Assembly: GCA_021234155.1 (NCBI GenBank)
Contig: JAJEKV010000079.1
Coordinates: 2,362,789-2,426,788 of the forward strand
Origin: Isoetes taiwanensis
Lineage: Eukaryota > Streptophyta > Lycopodiopsida > Isoetales > Isoetaceae
Length of the DNA stretch: 64,000 nt
Direction: 5' to 3'
A program made the translations under genes and the position numbers. Shown piece by piece: positions 36,056 to 48,587 of the stretch (position 1 is its first letter; each line of letters opens with the position of its first letter). The notes below the pieces were generated by a model that was not told where the DNA came from, searched no databases, and saw only the letters and a program-made list of their open reading frames with translations.

Positions 36056-39000
36056 GCAAATGCTTCTTATTTCTCAGATGTTTACCAACTGTGTTTGTTA
36101 ACAATTGTGCATCTTTTCACTGCAGACTGATGGAGACTGCAATATGGCTAGGCTATGAAGCTTCATTTTCGGCTCTACGGATCTTTTTTGAAGAAGTCTG
36201 TTTTTTTTTACAATGTGCATACAATTTTTTAATGAATGAAAACAGGCTTTTCAAGGAATGAATTTGTACTTTCTATGCTTTTACAAACAGGCTCTGAATG
36301 TCAACAGGACACAGTGTTAGATTCAGACAGTTTTAGGAACATACAGTTCTAGATTCACACACGTGAAACTGTGTGAAACTGAAAGCTGAATTTGCAAACG
36401 TTATTGCAATATATGCAATAAGCAAACTGAATTTCACTTCGAAGCTTTGAATCTGCTGAACTTGCAAACGTTAATGCAATATATGAAACTTAATTTCACT
36501 TTCAACCTTTGAATTTGCTTAAGTGTAGTGCAAATATCTTAAGTGTAGTGCTAATGTGCAAATTTGCTGAAGTGTAGTGCAAATTTGCTTAAGTGTAGTG
36601 CTAATGTGCAAATTTCCTTAAGATAGTGCAAATTGCTTAAGTGTGAAAATTTGCTTTAGTGTGCTCAAATTGCCTAAGTCCCAACAATGCCAAGTGCCAA
36701 TTGCCTAAGTCCCAACAAAGCTAGGTAGACTCTTGGCCTCTTTACCAAGTTGGAGTCATTTAATGTTCTTTCAATGTCAGATCTGTTTGTCAAGTTTACA
36801 AAGTAAACATTCTTCAGTCTAAATCAAGGGTAGTCTAGCAACACACACAAAGAGGGTTAACTGATTACATATTTTGCACAATTAGCTAAGTTTTACACAT
36901 TTTCCAAGAGGATAAGATTCTGGTCGATATGTTCTTCACTGGAGCTTGTCTTTTCAGCATGTAGCCAAATGCACATCTAAAAAATTCACAATAATGTGGA
37001 TGCAAGTAATTCTTTGTACAAGCAGACCTCAGCAAATTCCATTACAAGCAGTCCACTACTAGAAAGGCAGACAGTGGTTCAATCATGTCATTAAGAGATA
37101 AAAATTTATGTCTGAGCACATATTACCAAAAAATTTTATAGAAACAGACAAGAGTTGAAGAAATTGCTTCCACTGCAATGTATATCAGATTCCAGTACAT
37201 TGTTTGAGCCTTTGCTCAAAGAACCCTAAAGTAAGTACAGTTTTGTACTTAAGATCTGCAACTGCAAATGGTTTAATCTAAGTCCAATGCAGCAAACCTT
37301 TATTGTGGCATCAAACCTCTTCTGTGCTTGGGCTGGCAGCAAGTACCTCGGATGTTGGAGGAGGCAAATACTCAACAATTTGTTCATGTGCCTCATTTGA
37401 AAGGAAGTATACATGTTCCTCATCAGCTACTGCCTGTAATTCAACTTTTGCACACACTAATATCTAGCATTATAACAGGGGGTTGCTTTTGTATTTTTGT
37501 ACGTTTTTCCCTAAGGTTTTTATATGATTTCTTGGTGTATTGTCGTGGATGTACTAATGCGTACATCTAGAGTGCGCATACGCATTTCTTATTTTTTATG
37601 GCACTTGCCAATGGTTTAACCCCTTAAAAAAAAAAACCCCGATTCATGGCATGCAAATCTCGAGAGGTTTTGCTTTAGGGTTCCACTCTTCCACTGGGGT
37701 ATTTTAGGGTGCCCTTGATGTTTCGGCTGGAATAGCATGATGATCAACTTGATGTTTCGGCTGGAATAGCATGATGATCAATCAAAACGCCAGCCAGACC
37801 TCGGCGGATGAACAAAATTGGAAGCCCCAAATAGGGTTTTACGTGAGATTTCGAAGGAGTTTTTGCCAATGGTTATCGTGTTACGGGGTTTTAGGGGCGC
37901 GAAGGCGGTCCAAAGAAACATCCTTTGGCTAAAAATTTTTTTGTCTACGTTTACGTTTGGCGACAATGAGAAGCCAAAGATTTTGTCTATGTTTCTCGCA
38001 TCTCAAAGATCTCAACATCGACTCACCATTTTGGCCGCCTTAGCATCGGACTCACCATTTCGGCAAGAGATTCAAAGCATTTCGCAACGTAAAACACCTC
38101 TCGGACTAATCTCAACATTTTGCCAAACGATTCGGACTCAACTTTCTTGTGCCCTGATACGCTATAGCTCGGTGCATGCGTGTGCCCCCTTCTATAGCTC
38201 CAACAGGTATATTTGTTCTCATTCTGCATCTCATTTCTGCATCCCCTCTTTGGCGTTTCTGCTTTTCTTGGCTTCACATTGTTTCTTTTGCCCGATCTTT
38301 CTGATCTTTCTTTATGGGTTAGTTGGGCATCGAAAAATAGTCATCGATTTCTTCTGCTGGCATCCATTCCGCACTATGTATCCTCCGCAAAGGAGCAGTC
38401 CCAAGATTCTACAAACAAAATCTTACATATAGCCGTAAGACATTGTATGTGCTTTCAAATTCTCTTTGATGCATTACATATAGTACCTGACCCATCATCT
38501 TTAGCTTCTCGTAGAACTTGCAATGCCATCTGTTTGACAGTAAGAGTGAGATGTAAAGTATTCTTAAAAAGTGCATTGGAGAATACAAGGTAAGATTTTT
38601 AAGCGTCTGGTGAAGATCACCCAGAAATTATTTAATAGCCTGAAGTGCATAAGTTAGAATCTATGGTAAGCAATATGCAGCAGAGCATTGCGCAAAGGCC
38701 TTCTATCTTCATGTGCCTAAGCCTTCAAAAGATGATTCATAGCTTTAGCTGCTGACTATATATCATAAGCATCATCCCAATTTGATATTCATGTGTCTGA
38801 AGAAAAACCACCAATCCACTTGGAAAATCATAGCCTTTTAGAGGCAGAAAAAATACCTCCTGCAATATGCTGATGAAAGGGCACATGCATCATAATTGAT
38901 GCTTCTCCCACGTTGAGTTCACAACTATTGCAACATCTGAGATGTTCTTTTGTTTCTTTTCTATGTAAGATGTATGCTACCAAAAAAGTGACCTCCAAAA

Positions 39001-40193
39001 CATTCAAAGGACTCTCTTGACAGAGAGCAATTTGTTAAAGTTATAATGAGTAGATGCTGAACAAACCAAGAGTCGTGGTGACTATCTAACCACACGAATG
39101 TGCTGCTTCAGTGTCTGCCCTAGGCCTAGGCCCTTGTTTAGTCAAGGATTAACTTTCATCCTCGATGTAAACACTTGCACAAATATTTGACATCAGCACA
39201 TATCCTGCAGAATGGGAGGAATCAAACATTACTTCTGCTCAACACGATTACAATAGGTTATATGATCACCATGTCATTGGTTTTATTGTTACAGAGATGT
39301 ATCTGCAAGCAAGTTCTAATTGTCTCAATCTGTAAAAGAAAAATAATGTATGTTCTTTACTGTTTGCAGGTGGTGCTATTAAATGACAGCATGGTTCTTC
39401 TGCGCACAAATATCCCCTCCTTTAATATTCCTAGGTAATACCATGTTTCTGCCTTGTCTCTCTGGCATCATCTTGTTCCTTAATTACTGCTCTAATGGAA
39501 AGGCAAAGTTAGCCTGTGAGTTATCTTGCAGCATTTTAGTAAATGATTCACTCATCTTTTCCTTGCAAACTGACCACATGGCTTCCCATCACAATCTTAG
39601 CATTTAATGCTATTGAAATTTCTTTCTTTCTTGTCTTACAGTGGAAATGTAAGACATTGACTGACATGTGCTAATACTAAACATGCAGGAGCTAATGTGG
39701 TCACTTTCAACCAACTCACATCTCCAATTTCAGTCTTCTTCATTGGCATGATGTGGGTTCCAACGGTGGCCAAATGTTAGTTGATGGTATTTGCAAAAGG
39801 AGCATTACATCCAGATTCATCCAGATACAACTATCTTATTTAGTGCACTCTCAAACAATACATGTTTGCCACATGGTATCATTGTCTTTAGTGTCTAAAT
39901 GGTATGAATTGTTTTTTGTTTTTAGCATGAATGACCATGAAGGACCATGTACATATATGTTTCAAATTACCTTTTGGAGTACTTTGGATTCGATGCTGCA
40001 CATACATGTAAATATAACACATAAATGTAAATATAACGAGATATATATGCTATGTTGTTTTACTATTGTGAATCCTTTGTTTTTGTCTTGATGTTATTGT
40101 GTTTTTTAGTAATTAATATTTAGGCCCATAAAGTTTACCTATGCTTTCTTAGTTAGGGCCCGAAGGGCCCAAAATTTTTTTTAATATAACAAT
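36056..40193. other. Helitron interior, no gene recognised
   Basis: Contains a short-repeat patch (36525-36665, copies of AAGTGTAGTGCAAATTTGC) and a perfect 34-bp direct duplication with unit CTTGATGTTTCGGCTGGAAT... at 37714-37747 and 37748-37781. A plus frame at 37818-38432 lacks an ATG start and resembles nothing I know. Confidence 0.45.
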
Positions 40194-40634
40194 CAACACA
40201 CAACTACCATTAACATTATTAACACAAACCATTGCATTTAACACATTTAAATTCAAATCCCCCTTAAACCCCCTTTGGTTTGGGTGCATATTCACACGGG
40301 GGGTTACGTAGGGCAGCGAGAGCCCCAAAAAATTTATAATACATATACAAAATTAACACCATTAAGTATATTCTCTCAAACCTTATAGTATTTTGCAAAC
40401 CTTAATATACAGTATACAAAAACTTGTACATGCATACCCCACAAACGAGGATCGCTATGTACGGTCTTGATCTTGGAATAAAGGGCAAATATGCCCATCC
40501 GACAGCTCTCGTTGCCCGGAGTAACCCCCCGTGTGAATATGCACCCAAACCAAAGGGGGTTTAAGGGGGATTTGAATTTAAATGTGTTAAATGCAATGGT
40601 TTGTGTTAATAATGTTAATGGTAGTTGTGTGTTG
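40194..40634. repeat. Long inverted repeat with arms of about 129 bp
   Basis: The arms 40194-40322 and 40506-40634 are reverse complements apart from about four mismatches near the inner end. The loop is about 183 bp. The arms include CAACACACAACTACC at the outer edge and TCACACGGGGGGTTAC near the inner edge. The right arm lies just after the last predicted donor of the transposase-like gene. Confidence 0.92.
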
Positions 40635-40671
40635 TCGTATTTACCATCTCCAATGTTCTTGTAATACTTAC

Positions 40672-43454
40672 CTGACAATACAATTTCCTGCCTGTTGAAT
40701 TTACAGCCCCAGTAGTCCTTAAATGCACGTTCCACAGTGTGTTTAGGTTCAGTGCACTTAATGATCCAAAAATCAACATTTTCTTCATTGCCCTCCTCAG
40801 CATTGACAACAAAGTTGTCACCTACATCAACCATTTCTGCCTTCCACTGATTGTCCCCTTCATACTGTACATGAGTTACAGATGCCTCTTCTACCACCTC
40901 CATAGGAAATAAAGTTTCATGTGCATACTCTCCAAGCCGAGATGCATGTCTACACTTGGACCACAGTTCTGCCCATCTGAATCTGCAAAAACATGACAGA
41001 TGCCTGTGTGCCACTTCAAGAGGCCTGTCTTTGCAGTATGGCCTGATTGTATGTATCTTTGTTGTGCCTTTGAGAGTCTCACAATCATATTGCATGTCCC
41101 TATTAACATCACCTAGCTTCACAAGCCAAAAGAACCTAATGTTGGAGTGACAAACAGTTAGTAGCAGTTGAGAAGTAATAAGCAGCCAAAAAAGGAAAGA
41201 CAAAGTATTGACCTGTTTATGTTAGTCTCTTTCAAAGACAGTTTGGAGCTAAAATACCAAATCAGGAAGTTCACAACATCTTGTGCATTCCTCAAGGGAG
41301 TGCTGTCTCGTTTGAGCATTTCACTTGTCAAAATTCTCTTTATGACAGCTCCAGCACCGTCATGTTCCCCTTTCCCATGTGATGAAGCGAAAAAGTTCCA
41401 CTGCATCTTAATCCCTGTCAACTTATAGAATCTGCCTAAGAAGAAAAAAGCCCTAGAAGATTTGAACTGGGAAGCACATCCATCAGACCAGAACACATGT
41501 TTAGACAAGTGTACTCCCTTGCTCAATAAAAAGTCATGATGACTTTGCAAACTGTGCTGGACAAACAAACTATCATGTTTCTTGTCATCAGATATGTAGA
41601 AATGTGTCTCTTTGACAATCTTTCTATCCCCAACCTTGATATTTGGGATCTCTCCATCTAAAGCATGCCTGTATGTAATATGAACTAATATAGAACATTG
41701 GTCGTTATGCCAATGCATGCTCTGGATTTCCTGCTGAACTTTGAAAGAGAAATTCTCGGCAAAGTCTATAACAGAAACCATAGTACCTTTTGGAAAAGAT
41801 TGAAGACAGTTCTTGAACTGATCTGCTTGCCATCTGGCTGTGTAATTATGTGGGATAAACTGTTTGATAACACCATCAGCATGTGTCGTGAACTCCTTCA
41901 AGGTAGTTGTCTTGTACACAAACCTCGTAATGTCTTTTGTCTTCTCTATGATTTTTCCCTCTTTGCCTACAGACTTCTTTATTGTCTCCTTAACTTTTGT
42001 GTTGACAAAAACAAGATGAATACCACCAAACAGAGCCAAAAAATCTGTTTTGAGCACTACCATTCAATTGGCAAGTAAACAATTGGAAAACAATTGGTAC
42101 AGGCAGAAATACCTTCTCAAAGTTCTTCCAATCGATAGTTCTCAATGCACTCTTCTCCCTTGGACATCTTCTTAGTTTCTTGATACCACAAAAAGTGCAG
42201 TCAAGCTTAAGGCATTTTGCCTTGTGCCAAATCTCCTCCTCTGCCTTACAACAGACCAGTGACCTCCATAGTTCACTTACACTGTTAAATGTTTTGTCTT
42301 TTGCTTCACAAAGGTCTCCCTTACCACAAACTGTACACTTGCAAGCACAATTTGGCCCATGTGTGTTTGGATCTCTTCTAATTCTATTCAAAGTCTGCCT
42401 TACAAATTCCATCTTCATGTGATAAATGCACATGCAAGTTTCTCGATCTTTCAATCTCCTAACAAACAAAGGTTTCAAAGATTCAAACCTCCTCAATCCA
42501 ATCTTCATGTCAGGGTGCTCTTTCTGAAATTTTTTGTAAAATACAACCTAAATGAAAAAATGAACTCGTTAGAACTTTGTTTTGCGAAAGCTGTTAAATG
42601 CATGTGCTTAGAATTTGCATGTAGGAAATGCATGTAATATGCAACATAGTGAAGAAGAAAATAAAGAAGACAAAGCATTGGAATTGAATAAAAAATCAGA
42701 GTTAGAGATCTCAAAACCTGAGATTCTTCCAAAAAATGAATCGGATGCAATCTGTAGGGTTTCTGAGTCTTCAAGCCTTCGTTGCATCTTCTAAGCTTCA
42801 CAACTTGCTTCTTGTTAGGGGAAACCCTGGTGTTGGAAATCCAGTAGTTGTATACCTTCTCTCGATCACCAACAGAAAGTTTGTCACTCCTATTTTTCCT
42901 TTTAAACATGGACCAAGGTCCACCAATTGCAGCTGCTCTCTTCTTGTCCAAAGCAAAGATAAAATGACCTTTTTCTCTTTATGTTCAATGTCTTTGCAAT
43001 ACGAGACTTATTGTTGGAATTGTTGACAGCCATTAAAAGTGTAGATGATCTTGCATGAGTAATGTCATGATTCCTTCTTAGCTTGTTGCTTTGAAGACTG
43101 CTCTTAACATTATCAACAACATCCCTGACTGCCAAAAATTCTTTGTGGCCCATGATGCCAATTTGAGGTAATCCTTGACCTGTTCTTGCTAATATCTCAT
43201 CCCTATCATCTTGAAACAAATTTTTGCACACATTATGAATATTATCCAAAATATCTTTTGCCAATTTGCTTTGGTTCTAGTGGCCAATCTATGAGGGGTT
43301 GCACTGATTCTTGTGCCAATCTTTCGGCTCTTCTTTTCCTTTGCATTCTTCTTTTTGGCGGACATAATCTTCCCCGCAAAGTCGTATTTGGTGATAAACA
43401 TTTGCGCGCTAACGAATGCAAATACAACAAGTGTGTCCAACGCACCTTTCTCAA
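40672..43454 (-). pseudogene. Unrecognised transposase-like gene, multi-exon, copy 1
   Basis: Likely exons: 43454-42718, 42547-42113, 42057-41213 and 41135-40672, with donors such as CAG|GTAAGT (40672/40671) and CAG|GTCAAT. The N-terminal part has a basic stretch (KKKNAKEKKSRK) and LHPIHFLEESQ before the first intron. Exon 2 has a Cys-rich cluster (CACKCTVCGKGDLC, CTFCGIKKLRRCP), a likely zinc finger. Exon 3 shows IDFAENF, then WSDGCASQFKSSRAFFFLG, then SSHGKGEHDGAGAVIKR. Three acidic positions in this order fit an RNase H-like transposase core, which is inference. Frameshifts near 43264 and 42965 (A-rich run) break the first exon. A diverged relative lies at 62.66-64.0 kb. I do not know a family name. 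Confidence 0.6.
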
Positions 43455-44118
43455 AACCGAAATGGGAGATGAAACTCTTTTAACAGTAAAATTGAAGGGA
43501 AGGCAATCCTTCTCCTAAATCAAGCAATTCAACCGGCAACGACAAAGAAGGATGGCACAAACTCTGGCACCCTTATATCTGGTATTTCAGACTCCAAATC
43601 GAAGCCCAGGTCCTTTGCCACTAGTTCTGGATCAGCATTTCCGAATTTTGCTTCAAATTCGGCAGCAAAACGTTCAACGAAATCCATCTCTTCTTGAAAA
43701 AAAATAGGAAGAAGTGCATCTTCGAATGGGGAAGACGGATTTGGCGGGGTATCATCATTTTGAGAGGATGCTCTTGGCGGGCCAACAATCTCTCCTCAAA
43801 TTGCTCGAGCAGTTTGGCGCTCATAAAACCTAAATCGATAATGGAGTCTAAAATTAGGAAAAAAGGCCAAAAGCACCCCCCCAGCACCCAATGTCGGCGT
43901 CCTTAAAATTGCCCCCCAATATTGTGCGTATGCCCCTATACACAAAACATCATAATAGAACCATTGCATCATAGACATGGCCACTTGCAATCTACAGGTT
44001 CCCAAATTGATCTAATGGCCTAAGATTAATTGTACGCAAGTGCATAATTCCAATGGCCTAGAAGTTACTGTGTATGCAAATCCACAGGTTCCTAACATTT
44101 ACATGTTTTAAAATTATA
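43455..44118. other. Helitron 3' region, no gene recognised
   Basis: A minus frame at 43887-43621 and its overlaps look like chance ORFs. The 3' end of the Helitron follows. Confidence 0.4.
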
Positions 44119-44145
44119 CCCAGCAACGCTGGGCACCATTACTAG
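44119..44145 (+). other. Helitron 3' terminal hairpin and CTAG end
   Basis: CCCAGC (44119-44124), loop AAC, GCTGGG (44128-44133), then eight bases and CTAG (44142-44145) followed by host T. This is the subterminal stem and CTRR end that mark the stop of rolling-circle transfer. Confidence 0.85.
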
Positions 44146-44772
44146 TCTATATCATAGAGTTAGGCTCTTTAGTTAGAGTCTGGTATCTAGAGATCTAAGT
44201 GGCCGCTATGGGCAATTTAATAGGCTAAACCTACTGATTCAATGACTGGAAGACGGTTTAGGCTATTAAATTGACTAAATACCTGATCCTTGACTTGCTC
44301 CTCCTGCCCTGAGCTCAACCATCTTGCTGAACTGCTTGAATCAAGGAAAACTAATGGTGCAATTCGCTCAGACAGAGTCTGGGAGGCAGTTTTGATTCCT
44401 GGGGCAGCCAAAACAGAGCTCTAGAATCCTATGGACGAAAATGGCAAGTTAGGGTTTCCTCCTACCTAAATAGACAAGGGGTTAGGGCTAGGGTTTCCAA
44501 TTATCCCTTTAGGCATGTGGGATAATTGGGAATGGCCCACTTGCCTTTAATGGCTAGGTGGCATAAATGTATCCACATGGAAAGGTGTGCACCCTAATAA
44601 ATGTGCACATTGGTAAATGTGCACATTAATAAATGCATATACCTTGCAAGTTGCCCCCTAGGGGCTACCCGCTTGGCTACCGTCGGCGTACACGTCAGTC
44701 GGAGTGGCGTGTACGCGTGACGAGGCAGTACAGTATACGTCCTGGGACCGTATACTGTGCTGGAACGTCACA
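44146..44772 (-). repeat. Middle LTR, right piece (LTR B)
   Basis: Continues the LTR interrupted at 13702, from TCTATATCATAGAG to GGAACGTCACA. It is followed directly by TGTACGGTTAG, internal sequence that corresponds to about 8712 in internal region 1, with no PPT between. Confidence 0.9.
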
Positions 44773-44916
44773 TGTACGGTTAGTTTCGTTTGTTCTCTTG
44801 CATTATATGTGTTGTTGGTATAGTTGCGGAACAAAATACATCAACAAAACATTTAAAGTGTAACAGAAATTATATTTATATTATATATATACAACGCCCC
44901 TGGGATCAAGAGTCTA

Positions 44917-45204
44917 CTATTCTTGAAATCGCCGGTAGGATGGGTTATCTTCGAGGAACTTCTTAACTTGGGCGTTCCTACTGAGCGTCCCAAGTTCCTG
45001 AGGACGTTGGTTGATGACCCGCCCTGCAAAGCTCTCACTAATTCCTCTAATGTAAGTTGCGGTCACTGCCAGTCTTCCCTGCCGTCGATAAGGTATGGCG
45101 AAGTCGAAGATGTCGAGTGCCATCGCTCTCTTGACTAAGACGGCATAGTCGATGTTGGCAGCTAGCCGAGCATGCCGGCCAAAGCCTGAGAGCGCGATGA
45201 GCAT
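44917..45204 (-). pseudogene. ORF-B copy 2, C-terminal part
   Basis: Matches the end of ORF-B copy 1 (LIALSGFGRHARLAANIDYAVLVKRAMALD ... FLEDNPSYRRFQE, quoted in part) with an internal frameshift and a loss of about eight residues near 45048. The stretch 45205-45580 is the same ORF with several indels. Confidence 0.75.
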
Positions 45205-45580
45205 GAATACTCCTTCCTCGCCCCTAGGGGTGAATTTGCGGTGGATTACCGCTATTCTCCCGCCGGCCCGGCGAGGGGAGATAGTATCGCAAATGACACA
45301 TCAAGTGCGTCGTTGTTGATTCTTCGCCTCCTCGGCCACCAGCCTCATGTCTCTCCGGCATATTATTCGACTTCCACCTAAGTGAGCTCTCTCGTAATCC
45401 CTAATCAAGGCCGGCTCGCCTCGAGGTCGAACTTCGCCTCTTCTCTCTCCGTCAGGCTGGTATCAAGAGCTCTCGGCATTAAAATGTTTGAGCTCTTGCC
45501 GAGGATTCCCATCTATTCCTGGATGGCATAAAACTCCTCTTCACGGCAGTTCCCGAGCTTCCATTATCTCTTTGATGTTG

Positions 45581-46426
45581 TCAGAGGGCTTGGATGTCTG
45601 AAGTCGACTCTCCTGTGTAAGTGTCGGCTTTCCTTACTTGAAGCGGGAAGTCGGAAGCTCCCCGGACGACGAAATCATCCAGGTCTGATTGCCGCAGTTG
45701 GTGCAAAAACTCGCCGAAGCCCAGATTCCCGCCCCCGCATTCGAAGGTTCGGATGTCGCCGAGGAGCGCTCCCTCGCCGTCGATGATAATGGGGGCTAGG
45801 CTTGTGATACCTAGCCCAAGGGGTGGGGCGATCCTGAGGGTTTGCCGGCTCCATTCGAATTCCTGCAACTCCTGCTCTGCTAACCGCTGCTCTTCTGTTG
45901 GATCGAGCTCGACGTAGTCCTTTTCTTCTGATTCTTCGTCTCCTCCTCTTCCTTCTTGCTCCTGTTGGTACTGCAAAAGGAGCTGCTCTGCTGCTGAGGA
46001 GGCTAAGGGGTCCACATCCATGGGAGGGATAGAGGTTTCCCCTATGGGGTTTTCGGCATGGTGGGAGAGAAAAATTGCTAAGGCGGCGGTGTAGGAGAAA
46101 TACTTGGTCCTGTCAACTGTCAAGACCATGTAGTCCGGCAACCTCTGGGCCTTGTTGGTCAAGTACTTGGCAATGTTCGGAACATCACCCAAGGCTGCTT
46201 GAAGGGATTGCCTGGGAACAAAGTAGCCTGTGCAAGGGGGGAGCTGCACTAAGGATGGTCCTACCCTAGCTTGGAACTCGGACAGAACTTGTCTATATGC
46301 TGGGGTTGCGTGCAGAGTGGCTTTGACATCTATTTCTCTTTGGAAGAGTCGGAAAATGTCATTGACATCGGCCTCGGCAGCATGGGCACTGGCGCTGTAC
46401 CATCGCCTGAAGTCAGCAGTTGCCAT
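45581..46426 (-). CDS. ORF-B copy 2, N-terminal part (long open frame)
   Basis: From ATG 46426 (MATADFRRWYSASAHAAEADV) the frame is open for about 280 codons to ...TGESTSDIQAL. The same start is used in copy 1, and sequence upstream of it is not conserved as protein. It reads through where copy 1 has a TAG (EQLLLQYQQEQ versus E-stop-MLLQYQQEQ) and where copy 1 is frameshifted (FVPRQSLQAALGDV). It ends early compared with copy 1, whose frame continues with AYNNIRQIMEARELP. Function unknown; no signal peptide or membrane segment is visible. It is kept in an internal region that has lost gag, pol and the H3-like ORF. Confidence 0.7.
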   Translation of the reverse strand: MATADFRRWYSASAHAAEADVNDIFRLFQREIDVKATLHATPAYRQVLSEFQARVGPSLVQLPPCTGYFVPRQSLQAALGDVPNIAKYLTNKAQRLPDYMVLTVDRTKYFSYTAALAIFLSHHAENPIGETSIPPMDVDPLASSAAEQLLLQYQQEQEGRGGDEESEEKDYVELDPTEEQRLAEQELQEFEWSRQTLRIAPPLGLGITSLAPIIIDGEGALLGDIRTFECGGGNLGFGEFLHQLRQSDLDDFVVRGASDFPLQVRKADTYTGESTSDIQAL

Positions 46427-46739
46427 GGATCTAGGGGAGATGAGACTAACAAACGGATGCAAAAGCGCCTCAGGGAGCTGGAAAATCGCCTAAAAGGTCA
46501 AGAGCAAACTTGTAGGGTGCTATGTGAGAAATGGGTACCTATTTATAGAGAAGGGGAAAAACCCTAATTTTTGGATGACTTGAAAAACTCTTGGGGTTGG
46601 GCAATTCTAGCCTATGTTGAGGTCCAAGTGGGAGTTGGAAGACTAATTTGAGGGTATGAGCATGACTGGATTATCTAAGGAACCTATTGCAACAACCTAG
46701 GAATCAATTGGATATGGCATGGTGGCAAAATTGCTAGGA

Positions 46740-46807
46740 GGTCTCACACGTTGCGCCTCGTTCAAAAACTGGAGTTTTGTTTTTAGACCAGGCGCGACGT
46801 GTGAGAC
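46740..46807. repeat. Long hairpin module, copy 3
   Basis: GGTCTCACACGTTGCGCC and GGCGCGACGTGTGAGAC arms again, with a different loop. Upstream it joins leader sequence that in internal region 1 lies before the H3-like ORF, so the H3-like ORF is missing exactly at this module. Confidence 0.8.
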
Positions 46808-46984
46808 AAAACTCTATTTTGGTCAAAACTTATTATGTTCCAATTCACTTAACTGTTACTAGCTTAGCATATATTACAAAAATGAGAAAAAAAAAAATTC
46901 CCATTTTTCGAGGTTTGAGGATCCTATCAAGTTAGTACTAATGGGAGTATGGTCAGTGCTTTGCTCTTGGTCTCCAAGAACATT

Positions 46985-46996
46985 GCTCTGATACCA
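46985..46996 (-). other. Primer-binding site, initiator tRNA-Met
   Basis: TGGTATCAGAGC in the minus sense next to LTR C, identical to the PBS at 12856-12867. Confidence 0.9.
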
Positions 46997-46997
46997 C

Positions 46998-48582
46998 TGT
47001 GACGTCCCCTACTCGTATACGATGCACCCACCGTATACAAACAGGAGTTCATCCCCCATACCAGTTCCATACTGATACAGGGCCCTCCACATAGCACTGC
47101 ACCCGTAACGAGTCCCAGTGGGAAGAGTGAAGGGGTCATTTTACCTTGTCTCCCTCAGGGCCTACCTAGCTGGGGAAGCGTAAACATACATGTCAGTATA
47201 CAACATAATCACATATCCACCTCGAAGGGTGGTACATCAACATCTGCATAGACAAGGATCAGCACAAAACATATGGGTTCCTACCCAAGGCTCAGACTCG
47301 AAGGAATGACTGACGGCTTGGGTCTCCAGAGTTCCTTGCAGACAGAATTTATGGCAATGGATTTGGCTGGCATATGAACATGGCTTAGGGTGGTCCACTC
47401 CATCCGCCCCTCCTGTGCACACTTTGCAGAGTAGGTTGAAAAGTGTTGGGGCTCGATCAGAGCCCACGGGATGCATAGCCAAAGGGGCTATTCCCCGGGT
47501 TGCATCTCCCCGCCCGATGGGGCAGGTAGGGATCACTCCCTCCAGAGGTCTACATGCTGACTCAAGGTGACTAGAGGGCCACTGCCCTTGTTCGACTGAA
47601 CCCACTGGAAAGTGAACACCACTCCACGGGTGTCGAGCCCATGCCTTGCCCGCACTCAGTGGCAAGCCATTAGACCTAGTCACAATGATCCCCGGTAGGC
47701 CTTACACACCAGAGGGATCGTTCAAGAGTCAGAACACGAACCTCCTTCTTAGCCGGGCCGGCCCTTCACCCACAACCTGTGTGTGGATCTTGTACACGTG
47801 CCTAATCTACAAAGTGTGCTAGAGAGGCTAATCTAGGAGCATCAACTACCAAGCTTTGGGGTCTCTACCCCCCTTCCCAATACAAGGAGTTCACAGAGAT
47901 ACATCATCCATATACATCACAGAAGAACTAAAGAACTAAATCTAATCTATATCATAGAGTTAGGTTCTTTAGTTAGTGTCTGGTATCTGAGAATCTAAAT
48001 GGCTGCTATGGGCAATTTAATAGGCTAAACCTACTGATACAATGACTGGAAGATGGTTTAGGCTATTAAATTGACTAAATACCTGATCCTTGTGTTGCTC
48101 CTCCTGACCTGAGTTCGACCATCCTGCTGAACTGCTTGAAGATGGAGCCAACAAGGAAAACTAATGGTGCAATTCGTTCAGACAGAGTCTGGGAGGCGGT
48201 TTTGACCCCTTGAGCAAGCAAAACAAAGCTCTAAAACCCTATGGACGAAAATAGCAAGTTAGGGTTTCTCCTACCTAAATAGACAAGGGGTTAGGGCTAG
48301 GGTTTCCAATTATCCCTTTAAGCATGTGGGATAATTGGGTATGGCCCACTTGCCTTTAATGGCTAGGTGGCATAAAGGTATCCACATGGGAAAATGTGCA
48401 CCTTGATAAATGTGCACATTGGTAAATGTGCACATTAATAAATGCACATACCGTGCAAGTTGCCCCCTAGGGGCTACCCGCCTAGCTACACGTCGGCGTA
48501 CACGTCAGTCGGGATGGCGTGTACGCGTGACGAGGCAGTACAGTATACGTCCTGGGACCGTATACTGTGCTGGAACGTCACA
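46998..48582 (-). repeat. 5' LTR (LTR C)
   Basis: 1585 bp, the longest copy of this LTR. It is uninterrupted at the Helitron target (TCTAATCTATATC near 47942). Right flank AGCAG (48583-48587) matches the left flank of LTR A. Confidence 0.88.
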
Positions 48583-48587
48583 AGCAG

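Noticed and set aside
37818-38432. A 204-codon plus-strand gene
   Set aside because: It has no ATG start, its composition is mixed, and there is no recognisable domain or splice context.
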